64,000 bases of DNA from Lantana camara. Lineage: Eukaryota > Streptophyta > Magnoliopsida > Lamiales > Verbenaceae. Where the stretch lies: the NCBI GenBank assembly GCA_037501455.1, contig CM074861.1, positions 38,828,001-38,892,000 of the forward strand, written 5' to 3'. Below, piece after piece: positions 23,722 through 33,529 of the stretch; position 1 is the stretch's first letter, and every line of letters starts with the position of its first letter. The translations under genes were made by a program, and so were the position numbers. Below the pieces are notes generated by a model that saw only the letters and a program-made list of their open reading frames with translations, had not been told where the DNA came from and ran no database searches.

Positions 23722-24465
23722 TGATCATGCTCGAAATCGGTAGGCTGGGTGATCGAGTTCGGGAGCTCGAATCCCTTAGAATTTATATGTATGGGGAGAC
23801 TTCTCGAGTAGATCTGAAAAGGAAGAACAAACGTGAACTGAAGGCCAACTGAGGAATGGGGGGTTATATCCCAGTTTGGCACTCCGACGCTCAAGCCAGG
23901 TATTTGCTCAAGGGAATATGAGTTAGTATTGAGAGTCGAATGAACATTGATTGTGCTTGCCAAATGCCATAAATGTTGTTGATATTTATACGCCCAAGGA
24001 GTGTGTGTAACACCTGTTCATGCACTGGAGGCGCATTTAGTGCTCCATCCAGTTTGTTAGAGAACACTAGTACTATACAACACCTTTATGTCAGAGTTGG
24101 TTCTCTTGTACCATAGGAGGCCCTCGACCTTCCCTTCGGACCGTCGAATCGTAATACGGCTTCTTGGTCGATGGTGAGGGTGGTCGGGGGGGACCATGTG
24201 ATCAGGGTCTCGTCTGTGACGGCCATAAGTGGACCTGTTCCATTGCCTGGTTGATTTATGACCTTCAAGTGGTAGTCGACCATTGGGCAGGTCGAGGAGT
24301 CGTGCCAATCGATCCCCAGAGATGGATTGTGGGGCGACGTGTCAGCTGACGTGGCGTCTTCATGCCACATGTCACTCTCCATTTGCTACGCCATGTGGCG
24401 ACGTGTGGCATTCCCAGAAAGTGCCCCGTCACCCGTCAAAACCCGATTGATGTGTGAAATAATCA
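23722..24465 (-). repeat. 5' LTR of element D, about 744 bp
   Basis: Plus-strand edges are TGATCATG at 23722 and AATAATCA at 24465, so on the minus strand the LTR runs TGATTATT...CATGATCA with TGAT/ATCA inverted ends. The left edge is fixed by the primer site. The right edge is inferred from the inverted ends alone, since the partner LTR is outside the window or lost. Confidence 0.62.
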
Positions 24466-24680
24466 CGCTTGACCTCCAAAGATATAGGCTCCATCTTTTC
24501 TATAAGTTAGAGTTGAAAGAAGAAAAAACTCTTCTCTTTTATCTAAATAGGAATAACGATATTTTTTTTGCTGATTAGAAAAGAGTCTCATCTCTTCTTA
24601 AATTACGTAATGAGATAATATAATATAACTCATTAATAATCATATTATTAATCATTATAATTATCCTAACTACTTTAAGA
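24466..24680. other. AT-rich junction between element D and copia LTR H
   Basis: No gene. The first bases CGCTT could be D's target duplication but have no visible partner. The later part (from about 24540) is probably the 3' end of copia LTR H, because the sequence on the other side of CACTA element G continues in the same AT-rich style. Confidence 0.4.
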
Positions 24681-24699
24681 CACTACAAGAATTCCTGCG

Positions 24700-25060
24700 A
24701 ATTCCGACGGGTACTATTCCGTTGGAAAACCCCTCCTCGGAATCGGAAAACCGACGGAATTCCGAGGGGTAAAAAAACCAATAAAAAAAAGTAAAATATA
24801 ATAATTTCGACGGGATTCCGAGGGAATTCCCGTCGGAAATGTCGTATTCCAGGAAATATTTTTAAAAAAGTTAATTAAATTCGACGGGATTCCCCCCGGA
24901 ATCCCGTCGGTATTTATTAAATTTAAAAAAAAATAATTATTTCCGACGGGGATTCCCCTCGGAATACCGGCGGAATATTATAAATTTAAAAAAAATAAAT
25001 AATTGATTCCGACGGGATTTCCCTCGGAATCCCGTCGGAATTTTTATAAAAAAATTAAAA
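24700..25060. repeat. Left subterminal repeats of CACTA G
   Basis: Repeated inverted units of the type TTCCGACGGGATTCC / GGAATCCCGTCGGAA alternate with AT-rich spacers. Such subterminal repeats are the usual binding sites of the TNPA-type protein in CACTA elements. Confidence 0.85.
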
Positions 25061-26135
25061 AAAAATTGAAATCTATTTTTTTTCCTTTTTTTTTTTTTAA
25101 CCTGCTCCTAATTATCCATCTAACATACAATTCATCCTAAATTAATCCACCATCAATGCAAATATTCATTTCCAACAAATAAAAGCATACTAAAAACAAT
25201 AATACACCATTTCATCTAAAGATTCATCCTTCAAAGACATGCTACAAATTTTCTCCCCAACATTAGAGATTTATAGTTTCTTCAAGAGATCCACATTATC
25301 CTTTCCATCAAATAGTTGCTTCAGCTTCGAATCACAAAATATCTCCCTCTTATCAGACGGCGTTCTGCAACCAAAAACATCAACACATTCATCGCAGTCC
25401 AGAAACAACTATAATTATTCATCTATTGAGTTCTGGTGTGCAGTCAAGAAATCAACTATGATTATTCATGATTGGAATGTGTGCTACTGGCAGCCATTCA
25501 TGACTGAAGTATGAAGTAAGAAGTTTGTTAATGTATTAGGGAATTAATCTATTTCACTATTGGTTTTATCATAAGGTCATCAGCTATATAAACCACTTTC
25601 AGTATCAATGTTAGATAGAAGGGAATTCGAACAAGTTCATTTTTTTTTTTTGCTTTAACGCACACACCCCAAGTGGCTAGAGACATTCAAACCCGGTTCA
25701 TCACATGACACTTCATTCTTCTTAAAGAGACAATTTCATGTCACTAAAAACCAATACAATTATGCTATTTTCTTAAAGGTCAGAAAATTTTAAGATTTTT
25801 AAACATAGACAACGACCATCTTGCCAATCTCTTGACCCCACGAAATTATCAAACACCTCAATAAATAAATAATTCCACTTCAAATACTATCTGATCTTCA
25901 TCTCCAAATCTTTTCCAACGGTCATCCCAATTCCCATCCATCCAAGACGATCAGTTATGTTAGTTTTTCAGTGATAAATAAAGAAATAGGGAACTCTGGC
26001 AAGTTAATCAAACCTTAAAAGATATCGAAAAAGCATTTTTTGATGTAAAGTTGTACAAATATGTCAAGGAAAAAAACTTCCTCTACTTCAAAAAAAATAG
26101 ATGCTAAAAATAGATAAAGAATCAAAAATACATAC

Positions 26136-26238
26136 CATGAGGCTTCCTTGACCATTTCCAAGCCAATCCACCAATAGAAACTGCTCCAACGGCAGCATCT
26201 ACAAGACCAAACTGAGCCGCTTGTGTTGAAGTCTTCAG
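26136..26238 (-). pseudogene. Captured exon in CACTA G, unidentified protein
   Basis: On the minus strand a 103-bp open segment has a polypyrimidine tract plus AG before it (TTATTTTTCAG) and GTATGT after it, so it looks like an intact internal exon. Its 34 codons read QAAQFGLVDAAVGAVSIGG followed by LAWKWSRKPH, hydrophobic and Gly/Ala-rich, as in a membrane or organelle protein. I do not recognise the family. Nearby sequence on both sides looks intronic. Confidence 0.6.
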
Positions 26239-26896
26239 CTGAAAAATAAGGTGAAGAAAATAGGGCTAACAATACATTAAGATGGAAACAGATCAAGAAA
26301 CCATAACAATATGGAATTCAAAAAACTTCCCACAGTTTTCACAAATGAACATGGTATTCACATAAAATCCCATAAAACTAAATTCTTGCATATAAAATGG
26401 ATCAAATATTCCACATATTGCGTATTTGGACATACACATTGATGAAGCAACATATCCAAGTAAGCCTGTAAAGCATTTCTTTTGAATTTTTACATTACTT
26501 TGATACTCTTCCACTCCTCAATAACCCATCAATTACTTTAATGAGGAATGTACTTCACCACTATGAGAATTACTAAACCCACTGCAACCGAGAACTGTAA
26601 TATATATACTATTCTAGGTTTTAAAATATCCAGAACACAAAACACATGTATAGGTGAATTGGTTCTATTGATTCTACGTAATAAAACAAAGAATTGGGAT
26701 GTATAGCCTATCTCTTATCTCTTACTTTGATTTAGTAACGTTGCTGAATTTAATACCCCAAATGTGCATTCACCTGGGTGAAGTGCATAAGATCAGTCAA
26801 AATCTCTATCCAAGATCAGTCAAGTGCACAAGAGTAAATAAAATGGCTCTAGCTACCAAGATCAGTCAAAATCTCTATCCAATGGAAGTTTCTTAC

Positions 26897-26990
26897 CTGA
26901 TGGATCCACTTCTCTTGCAAGTTTAATAGCATCTGATGTTGCAATGTCTTGGTTAGCTGGAGATATTGCTAGAATGATGCAGTTAGGCTT
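26897..26990 (-). pseudogene. Captured exon of a dynamin-related protein in CACTA G
   Basis: On the minus strand the frame reads [20 protein letters not shown] then [12 protein letters not shown], which is the conserved GTPase-domain block after the DxxG motif in plant dynamin-related proteins (DRP1-like). It ends at a good splice donor (CATCAG followed by GTAAGA at 26896). Dynamins are membrane-remodelling GTPases. The upstream edge lacks a clear splice acceptor, so the exon may be cut at its 5' side. The frame is open, suggesting recent capture, but only about 30 codons are present. Confidence 0.85.
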
Positions 26991-27419
26991 CATGTGGAAC
27001 CAAATTGTCATAAACAAGCATAAGAAATCATAACAAGGAGCTTTGAAATCAACTCAAGAAGATCCCATTAAGATGGTAATTTCCAGACCCAAAACTCCAA
27101 GACGAAATTCTTGCAACAACATTATAAAACCATGTAAGTGAATAATTCTCATGCTAATGAATAATTCTCTAACCATGGAAGGGAGCAACATATGCAATTT
27201 AGTCAGTTAAACACGAATGCATTAGAGAAACCAGAAAAGTGTAATGGTTCTAAAATCATATTAATGAATTGAAGTACATGAACAAATAAGCAGTTAACTG
27301 ATTGAAGGAAGATCAAAATCAACAATCCTTTTCTACATCATGACAGTTAACTGATTGAAGGCAACCTCATACCAATTCTTTCTTAGAATTTGCATAAAAA
27401 AACTCTTTTGAGAAGGAAC

Positions 27420-27521
27420 TCAACTTGATAGTCGACTAAGCGCTTCATACTCTTTCAAATACTCTTTATCTTTGAACGACAATTCCCAATCATTTAAGTT
27501 ATTCAAAAGCACCTCGAAATC
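27420..27521 (-). pseudogene. Captured exon-like segment in CACTA G, possibly RPAP3/TPR-type protein
   Basis: On the minus strand a good splice acceptor (TTCTTAGCAG) precedes an open segment of 33 codons and a stop (TGA at 27420-27422). It includes LLNNLNDWELSFKDKEYL, which recalls the N-terminal helix of plant RPAP3-like TPR proteins (pattern F..L.DW..S.KDK). The match is short and from memory, so the identity is weak. The reading frame then runs into non-coding sequence. Confidence 0.35.
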
Positions 27522-28735
27522 CTGCTAAGAAAAACAATCCCGGGAGGAACAAAGAAAGGACAAAATGAAACAGAAGGTAAGTTATCTCCTAATGAAAAGA
27601 ATTAGAACATTCGCGGATGCATTTATACGAGAGAGGAAGAATGAGCACAGCCTAAAACTTAACAGATTCAAGCAAAATCAACAAATGAGCATGGAGAAAT
27701 GCGACAGCGTGCGGGACGAGCGAACAGAGGTGGAGGAGGAACTTCTGCTTCCATTTCCATCCACAACTGCTTCTTCCATTTCCTGCAATCAGAACCAAAA
27801 TTCCAAAATAGAATGTGTTAACGGAATGAAGCGAAAATAAACTAACATTAAGAAATAACAAAATCTTCCACCAACCTCCATACTCAGAATATGAAAAGCC
27901 TAAAACGACACTAATAATTGAGCTACAGGAAGGAGAAAAGAAACAGATTATCAACTTCCTCACCAAAACAACAACAAATTTACGACTCCGCAACTGAAAT
28001 TAAACACCCATCAACCACACAACAACACATAAATCCAAAGAAGAATCTCAAATTATTACTTACCAGCACCAAGATCAGGCATTTTGATCAGATAAGCAAT
28101 AATTCAGGGCTCTTTCTCTTTTGCTCTTTCCCTTCTGCTCTTTCTCAAATTCAAAGCTCTTTCCCTTCTACTCAGAGCAATAATTCGAAAAGAACAACAA
28201 ATATAGAAAAAGTCAGAGCTCTTTCCCTTCTGCTCAACGAGAACTACACAATCCCATATGTCTAACCAATAATTAGTTAATCCCACATCGCTAGAAATAA
28301 GAAAAAGAAGCCAAATGACTCTAAGTCACATTGTACAAGCTAACACAAAAACTAATTTGAAATGCAAGACTCACAAAACGAAACCCTAACCTGGGTGGGG
28401 GCATAACTTAACTGTGCTATTAACGATTGATTTCAGTAGGCAAAGGGCGATTGAACCCCCTATGGTTGTTCATGTACTGCAGCGGCTGCCGCTTAGTGAC
28501 CATCCCCACCGAGGCGGATTTGGAGAAGAAAACGTCCGTCAGTGATAGAGAGAGGGAGAGGATTGAGAGAGTGAGAGAGTGTGAGAGAGAGAGAGACTGA
28601 ACGGAGAGGATTACCTGTGCGGGTGGGAGAAAATGGAGGGAAGCAGCGGCGGAGCAAATGGAGAGGAAAGTTTTTGGAAGAAGGGTTCTGGCTCTGGGTT
28701 GTGACTTCAGCGTAAGAGAAAAGAGGTTGTGCGAT
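27522..28735 (-). other. Possible captured promoter, 5' UTR and first exon in CACTA G
   Basis: The minus strand contains an ATG near 27785 with a Gly/Ser-rich start, splice-like signals near 27780 and simple repeats (CTCTCTCTC runs near 28545-28590) of the kind common in plant 5' UTRs. No family is recognised. It may be the upstream part of a chimeric transcript reading into the exons at 27521, 26990 and 26238. Confidence 0.35.
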
Positions 28736-28769
28736 TTTGGGGATGAAATTTTCATTTAAAATCCTCACC

Positions 28770-29320
28770 TTTCCGAGGGCAAAGCGACGGCAAAGTCCGT
28801 CGGAATTATATAGTTTATATTATTTGATTTTATTTTTTTTACATTTTAAAAAAACCGACGGGATTTCCCTCGGAATCCCGTCGGAATTTTTTATGTTATT
28901 ATTAAACTTGTTAAATATTCCGAGGGAATTCCGACGGAATTCCCCTCGGAAATTATTTAATTTCTTTTTTTTTCAAGTTTTAAAAAAACCGACGGGATTT
29001 CCCTCGGAAATCCGTCGGAATTATTTATGTTATTATTAAACTTTATATGTTAAATATTCCGAGGGAATTCCCCTCGGAATTATTTATTTTTTTTTGAATT
29101 AAATAATTCCGAGGGGATTTCCCTCGGAATTCCGTCGGAATGATCTAATATTTTTTAAAATATTATATTTAAAAAAAACCGACGGGATTCCGAGGGGAAT
29201 CCCGTCGGAATTATTTAATTTTTATTTTTTTTCAAAAAAATTGAATCCCGTCGAAATTCCCTCGGATTTTCCGACGGCATTCCGACGGAAGGTTTCCATC
29301 GGAATTTTCCGTCGGAATAT
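28770..29320. repeat. Right subterminal repeats of CACTA G
   Basis: At least eight inverted units of the CCGACGGGATTTCCCTCGG type alternate with A/T runs. They mirror those on the left side and confirm the right end of the element. Confidence 0.88.
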
Positions 29321-29349
29321 GCAGGATTTCTTGTAGTGAGATATTATCT

Positions 29350-29740
29350 CATAATTATTTATTTCATAAATAAATAACTTTTTTTGGTCCAAATAAATAA
29401 ATAACTTATGGCTTTATCCTTTATTTATTTCATAAATAAATATTTTATGAAATTATCTTTATATTTATTTCATAAATAAATATTTATGATAATAACAATT
29501 TGATATCATCTTTGTATTTATTTCATAAATAAATACTAATTATAATAATAACTTGATATTATCTTCACTTATTTATTCATAAATAAATAAGTCTTGATAT
29601 TATCTTGGCACTAATTTCTCAAATAATGTAAGATAATATCTTTTCCTTTATTTCTCAAATAAGGATGATAATATACTTTATTTATTTCTTAAATAAATAA
29701 AGTTATATAATGTCATATTTATTTCATAAATAAATAATAC
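29350..29740. repeat. Array of AT palindromes in copia LTR H
   Basis: Seven good copies and about two worn copies of a palindrome built on TTTATTTCATAAATAAA lie at roughly 29352, 29421, 29461, 29514, 29568, 29677 and 29715. The loop or centre CAT is kept in most units. Spacers often contain GATATTATCTT. This is in the decayed copia LTR. Confidence 0.8.
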
Positions 29741-29754
29741 CAATTTCCAATTAA

Positions 29755-29950
29755 TAATTAATTATTCATTGAGCTTCTTCAGTCCGGATTGGGCTTTATA
29801 ATTAATTCTCTAATTAATTCTAATGGCCCTTTATAATTAATTCTCCAATTAATTATATTTGGGCTTTACAATTAATTATACTTGAACTTTATAATTAATT
29901 CTCCAATCAACTATATTCGGGCTTTATAATTGATTCTCCAACTAATTAAC
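29755..29950. repeat. Five diverged copies of a ~40-bp repeat in copia LTR H
   Basis: Each copy has GGGCTTTATAATTAATTCTC or a near match, then CAATTAATTA. Copies become less alike towards 29950. The stretch after it (29951-30789) is ordinary AT-rich LTR sequence without genes. Confidence 0.75.
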
Positions 29951-31517
29951 ACATGGTCTAATTTCTAAATTAAATCACACGCCCAAACTAGCTCACATGT
30001 CACACGTGTACTTTACACGTGTGTTCTCATTTTGATCATTTATTTGATATTTCTAACGATACTCTTTGAACCTGACATTTGTGTGTGACCCTCTAGGTTC
30101 ATAATTTAGTTAGCAGTAAGCCTAATTAATTAATACAGTATTAATTAATTAGCTCACAGATCACACGATCATAGTATAGCAACCCTACTCGAACAACGAA
30201 TTAAATCGAAAGAACCTTTTAGCCAATGACATCTATGAGATACAATCCTCCTAACATTCTATCTCTTGATTAAGACCTAGGGCATGGGAATAATGAGAGC
30301 CCAATTAATCTTAATCTGAAAGCTAACTTCCTTTCATATCCATTTGATCTCAATCCAAGAAACACTTTTCTTGATGTCTTGATCCACTACCTTGGTTGAG
30401 GGTTTTAGGATGGTATATGAACAACTTATATAATAAGAGATCTTCTCGCCTTAAGCAAGTGTAGGTCCTTTATTAATTCTCACATGCCTCCATGTGCCAC
30501 TTTTATAACCCCGAAATAAGTCATAATTCAGTTGTCTCGAGCAACCCCATTTTAGACCTATATCTAAGATTATTTAGTTTGCTCATACTAAACATCAATG
30601 AAATCCCAAGTTAAAGGATTAATTAATCTTGGCATTGACATGTGAGATGTTTCCTAATCTAGAAATTTCCTCTTCTAGAAGTGGAAACTTCCTTTTCCAT
30701 TTAAGAGTCTTCTCACGCCGGGACAACTCAGTGTACTCGTTCTCATAATGAGCACCCTGGTGAATTATGTACGCATCAACTTATGCACTTTACATGTAGC
30801 ACCCCGGACACGTGGAGGTACCACACCCCCGCACTATAGGTCAATCCCCATACGAAATGGCCAATCCGTACATGAACCAACCTATAGCGAACGGGTGACC
30901 ATGCAATACACGACAAGCTAGGCGGGATACTCGAACATGTGACATAATAAGGCGGAAGCATAACAGAACATCATCAACTATTACCATTTATCCAATCATG
31001 ACATTTCTCATTTTCCCATTAAGATATATTCTAAAGTTACATATCAATACATTATCATCTTCAATTAAACAATAACAATAACTACAATTCCATAATTAAC
31101 AATAATACTTAAATACACGAACCACGGATGACACGACTACATGAACTGGACTCGAATCGACTCAACTCCCGCCTAGCGTGCACCTGCAATAACCTGAAAG
31201 GTGGAGGTGTCAGTCTGTGAAGACCGAGTGAGGGGTTTATATACATATTAGCGCAGATAACATGCAAGTCATATTCTCGGGTAAAGGTTTATAAATGATA
31301 AATATACAAGTTCATTAATAATATAGCTTCGCCCGAGAATACAACTATCAATATTAAATACTTGTTCTTTTCATGCAATCGAGGAACATGCTTGCTTGCT
31401 TGTTAATGATTAGGTGATCACGCAATTCAATTATCATGCAATCATGCATGTGTATTCAATTAGCACGTTCATGGAATGGAAATCATGCAATCAATACATG
31501 GCTTGCTTGTAACACGA

Positions 31518-31826
31518 TGGGTTGTTCCTCCTGTGGTTGGACGGACAACCACCAGCCCTGAGACTAGCCCAGCGCCCTCACTAAGGAGAGCCTGACCAGG
31601 AGAACACAGGTACACGATAGGGCTTTGTTCTTCTTGTAGTTGGACGGACAACTACCAGCCCGAAGACTAGCCCAGCGCCCTCACTAAGGAGGACCTGGCC
31701 AAGAGAACACACGTACACGATAGGGTATTGTTCTTCCTGTGATTGGACGGACAATCACCAGCCCGAAGACCAGCCCAGCACCCTCACTAAGGAGAGCCTG
31801 GCCAGGAGAACGCACGTACTTGCTTT
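31518..31826. repeat. Three 103-bp tandem repeats with covarying hairpins
   Basis: Each unit has a 7-bp stem around the constant loop GACGGA: GTGGTTG/CAACCAC (31533-31552), GTAGTTG/CAACTAC (31636-31655), GTGATTG/CAATCAC (31739-31758). The period is exactly 103 bp. Two stem positions differ between units, and each change is matched on the other arm. The rest of the unit (AGCCCAGCGCCCTCACTAAG) is well conserved. The second LTR carries the same array at +5,778 bp. Confidence 0.92.
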
Positions 31827-32308
31827 CATAAACATGGCATGCTTGATTCATGAACACTAACATAACCTACTTGCTTAATTCATGAACAATAACATAACTG
31901 GAAAGGACAAGTGCTTTCATGAAACTATAATATAAATACCTTTGGCCAAAAATCACATAAAGGTTATACGAGTTCTATATAACTAGAAATTAAACCTCAC
32001 CTGACAGGCGACACACGACTCGTGAATGCGTGAACGTGCTCATGCTTGATAATCTCCGCCCTGGAGAATAACTGGACAAGAAACGGGACAATGTGCGTGC
32101 ATGAGACTATAATTCAAGGACATTATTCCATATAATGACGAACGACATGATCATACACGAGACATCGAGCAATACACAATGTAGCATGATAACATATTGT
32201 TTCAGGACATATTGGATCATATAATAGCAATTCGGGGTCAAAGAAGTCGTCGGATCGAGGGGTTATTTTCGTAATTTTATGCAGAAACTTTTGTTCTGCA
32301 AGTCAGGT

Positions 32309-32535
32309 GGGAACGGCCGTTCCGGACCCCTTTGCAAAATGGGAACGGTCGTTCCCAAGAATCCCCAAAACACGCCCACGACTTCCATTTTAAAATGCGC
32401 TGAAGCTGGGAATGGCCCTTCCGGCATGCAGGCCAAAATGGGAACGGCCGTTCCCAGTCTCGGCCGCCTGTTTTATTTGAAAAGGTGGGAACGCCCGTTT
32501 CCCCCAATGCCTTGAGGCTGGGAACGGCCGTTCCC
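32309..32535. repeat. Array of six palindromes (GGGAACGGCCGTTCCC word) in left LTR of C
   Basis: Units start at 32309, 32341, 32408, 32440, 32487 and 32520; spacing 32, 67, 32, 47 and 33 bp. Two units (32440, 32520) are perfect 16-bp palindromes. Small frames on both strands here (32277-32564) exist only because the repeats lack stops. Confidence 0.92.
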
Positions 32536-33493
32536 TGTTTCTGCAACTTATCAAAACAGAGCAAAACAGGGGAGGCTCTCGGGAATGATCAACAAAGCAA
32601 CAAGAATTCCAATTTGATCAACAAAGCTATTAATTTCTGGAAATATGATGCATACATGTTCAAGAAATGATAATATAACACTTAAACAAGTAAACCATGC
32701 AATACCACCAAGATTTCCAAGTTTCATGCTCAAGCTCCTATTGATCATTCAAGCTCAAATATTCAAGAACTTCATAAATAAATCATGTCATAACTCAACC
32801 TAGGATTACATAATCATGCTTCCATCTACCATTCATCCATCTAGCATATAAATCCCAAACCCTAGCTATCTGAAATATGATCAAGAATCACATATATACC
32901 TTGAGATGAAAATAAGTGGGAGAAGATGATGAGTATGGGTGCTTGAGCTTGAATTCATGAAGTTCCTAGCAAATTCTAGCTTGAAATTGATGATTTCCCA
33001 ATTTCCTATCCTTCTTGAGTGAATACCGAGAGAGATGATGATGGTTGAATATGTTGGAATTAAAATGAAGATGGAAGAAGAATGAAGAAGCTTATACCGA
33101 TATATTTGTGGAAATATGCAATATTTATGATCAAATCCCTAAAGTTCTATAAGTTATGCAATTGGGTATCTAAGGTTTGGAAATGATCAATTAGGTCCCT
33201 TAACATATTCATGCAATTAGGTCCTCAAAGAAAGGGAAATGAACAATTAAGGACAATTATGCAATTAATACAAGTTGGACAATTAATTCATGTAACAATT
33301 AAATTCCATTCATACAAGAATTCTCAAATGAAATGAATTTCATACAATTTCCACGTAATCATGTTGAAAATAATTTATAAGAATTAATATAACACGTTCA
33401 AATTAATTAAACGAAATTAATAGAATAAAATCATAACGCTCGAAACTCACACGTGTCGAGCGTACCTGACTGTCTGAAAATCGGGGCGTTACA

Positions 33494-33511
33494 ATTCTCT
33501 CCCCCTTAAGA
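33494..33511 (-). other. Polypurine tract of element C
   Basis: On the minus strand TCTTAAGGGGGAGAGAAT directly precedes the 3' LTR. It resembles the tract of element B (TTTTAAGGGGGGGAGAG). Confidence 0.85.
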
Positions 33512-33529
33512 GAATCCGTCCTCGGATTC
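33512..33529 (-). other. Hairpin before polypurine tract of element C
   Basis: GAATCCGAGGACGGATTC on the minus strand: 7-bp stem GAATCCG/CGGATTC with loop AGGA. Compared with A and B (GAATCTG/CAGATTC) one base pair has changed from T:A to C:G, keeping the stem. Confidence 0.8.

Larger units (their letters stand above)
2376..24465 (-). mobile_element. Tat/Retand-like Ty3/gypsy element 'D', nested and truncated
   Basis: Pieces of one minus-sense element can be put in order: LTR (23722-24465), primer site (23703-23721), gag (to about 21945), RT (17191-18303), RNase H and integrase (7140-5241), then an antisense extra ORF (2376-4541). The continuity across the gaps is shown by TSDs of the two inserted elements: CTCGA on both sides of A and AAGTA on both sides of F. 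The second RNase H-like domain, the primer site and the antisense ORF between integrase and the 3' LTR are hallmarks of the Tat lineage, notably Retand. The 3' LTR is not seen; the left end is cut by LTR E. All reading frames are broken, so this is an old copy. Confidence 0.82.
24681..29338. mobile_element. Pack-type CACTA transposon 'G', 4,658 bp, TSD AGA
   Basis: Starts CACTACAAGAATTCCTGC at 24681 and ends GCAGGATTTCTTGTAGTG at 29338; the 11-bp core CACTACAAGAA is a perfect terminal inverted repeat and about 26 of the first 30 bp match. The 3-bp duplication AGA flanks it (24678-24680 and 29339-29341), as expected for CACTA. Subterminal repeats built from CCGACGGGATTCC and CCCTCGGAATCC line both ends. 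No transposase is present. The inner 3.6 kb carries exon-like pieces of unrelated genes on the minus strand, so this is a gene-capturing, non-autonomous element that would need a related transposase. Confidence 0.93.
30795..33493 (-). repeat. 3' LTR of element C (left copy)
   Basis: Plus-strand edges TGTAGCACCCCGG and GGGGCGTTACA. Contains the 103-bp tandem repeats (31518-31826) and the palindrome array (32309-32535). Confidence 0.93.

Noticed and set aside
26015..26296. 93-codon minus-strand frame as the captured protein
   Set aside because: It reads through predicted intron sequence and a polypyrimidine tract; the splice-bounded 103-bp exon in another frame is a better explanation.
31518..31826. 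Regular repeats that could suggest a CRISPR-like array
   Set aside because: The units are 103-bp direct tandem repeats without unique spacers, inside a plant LTR, and are duplicated in the second LTR.
32277..32564. Protein-coding frame of 95 codons on the minus strand (also 32279-32515 plus)
   Set aside because: Both strands are open because the palindrome array lacks stops; the same frames recur in the second LTR of C and similar ones in B.
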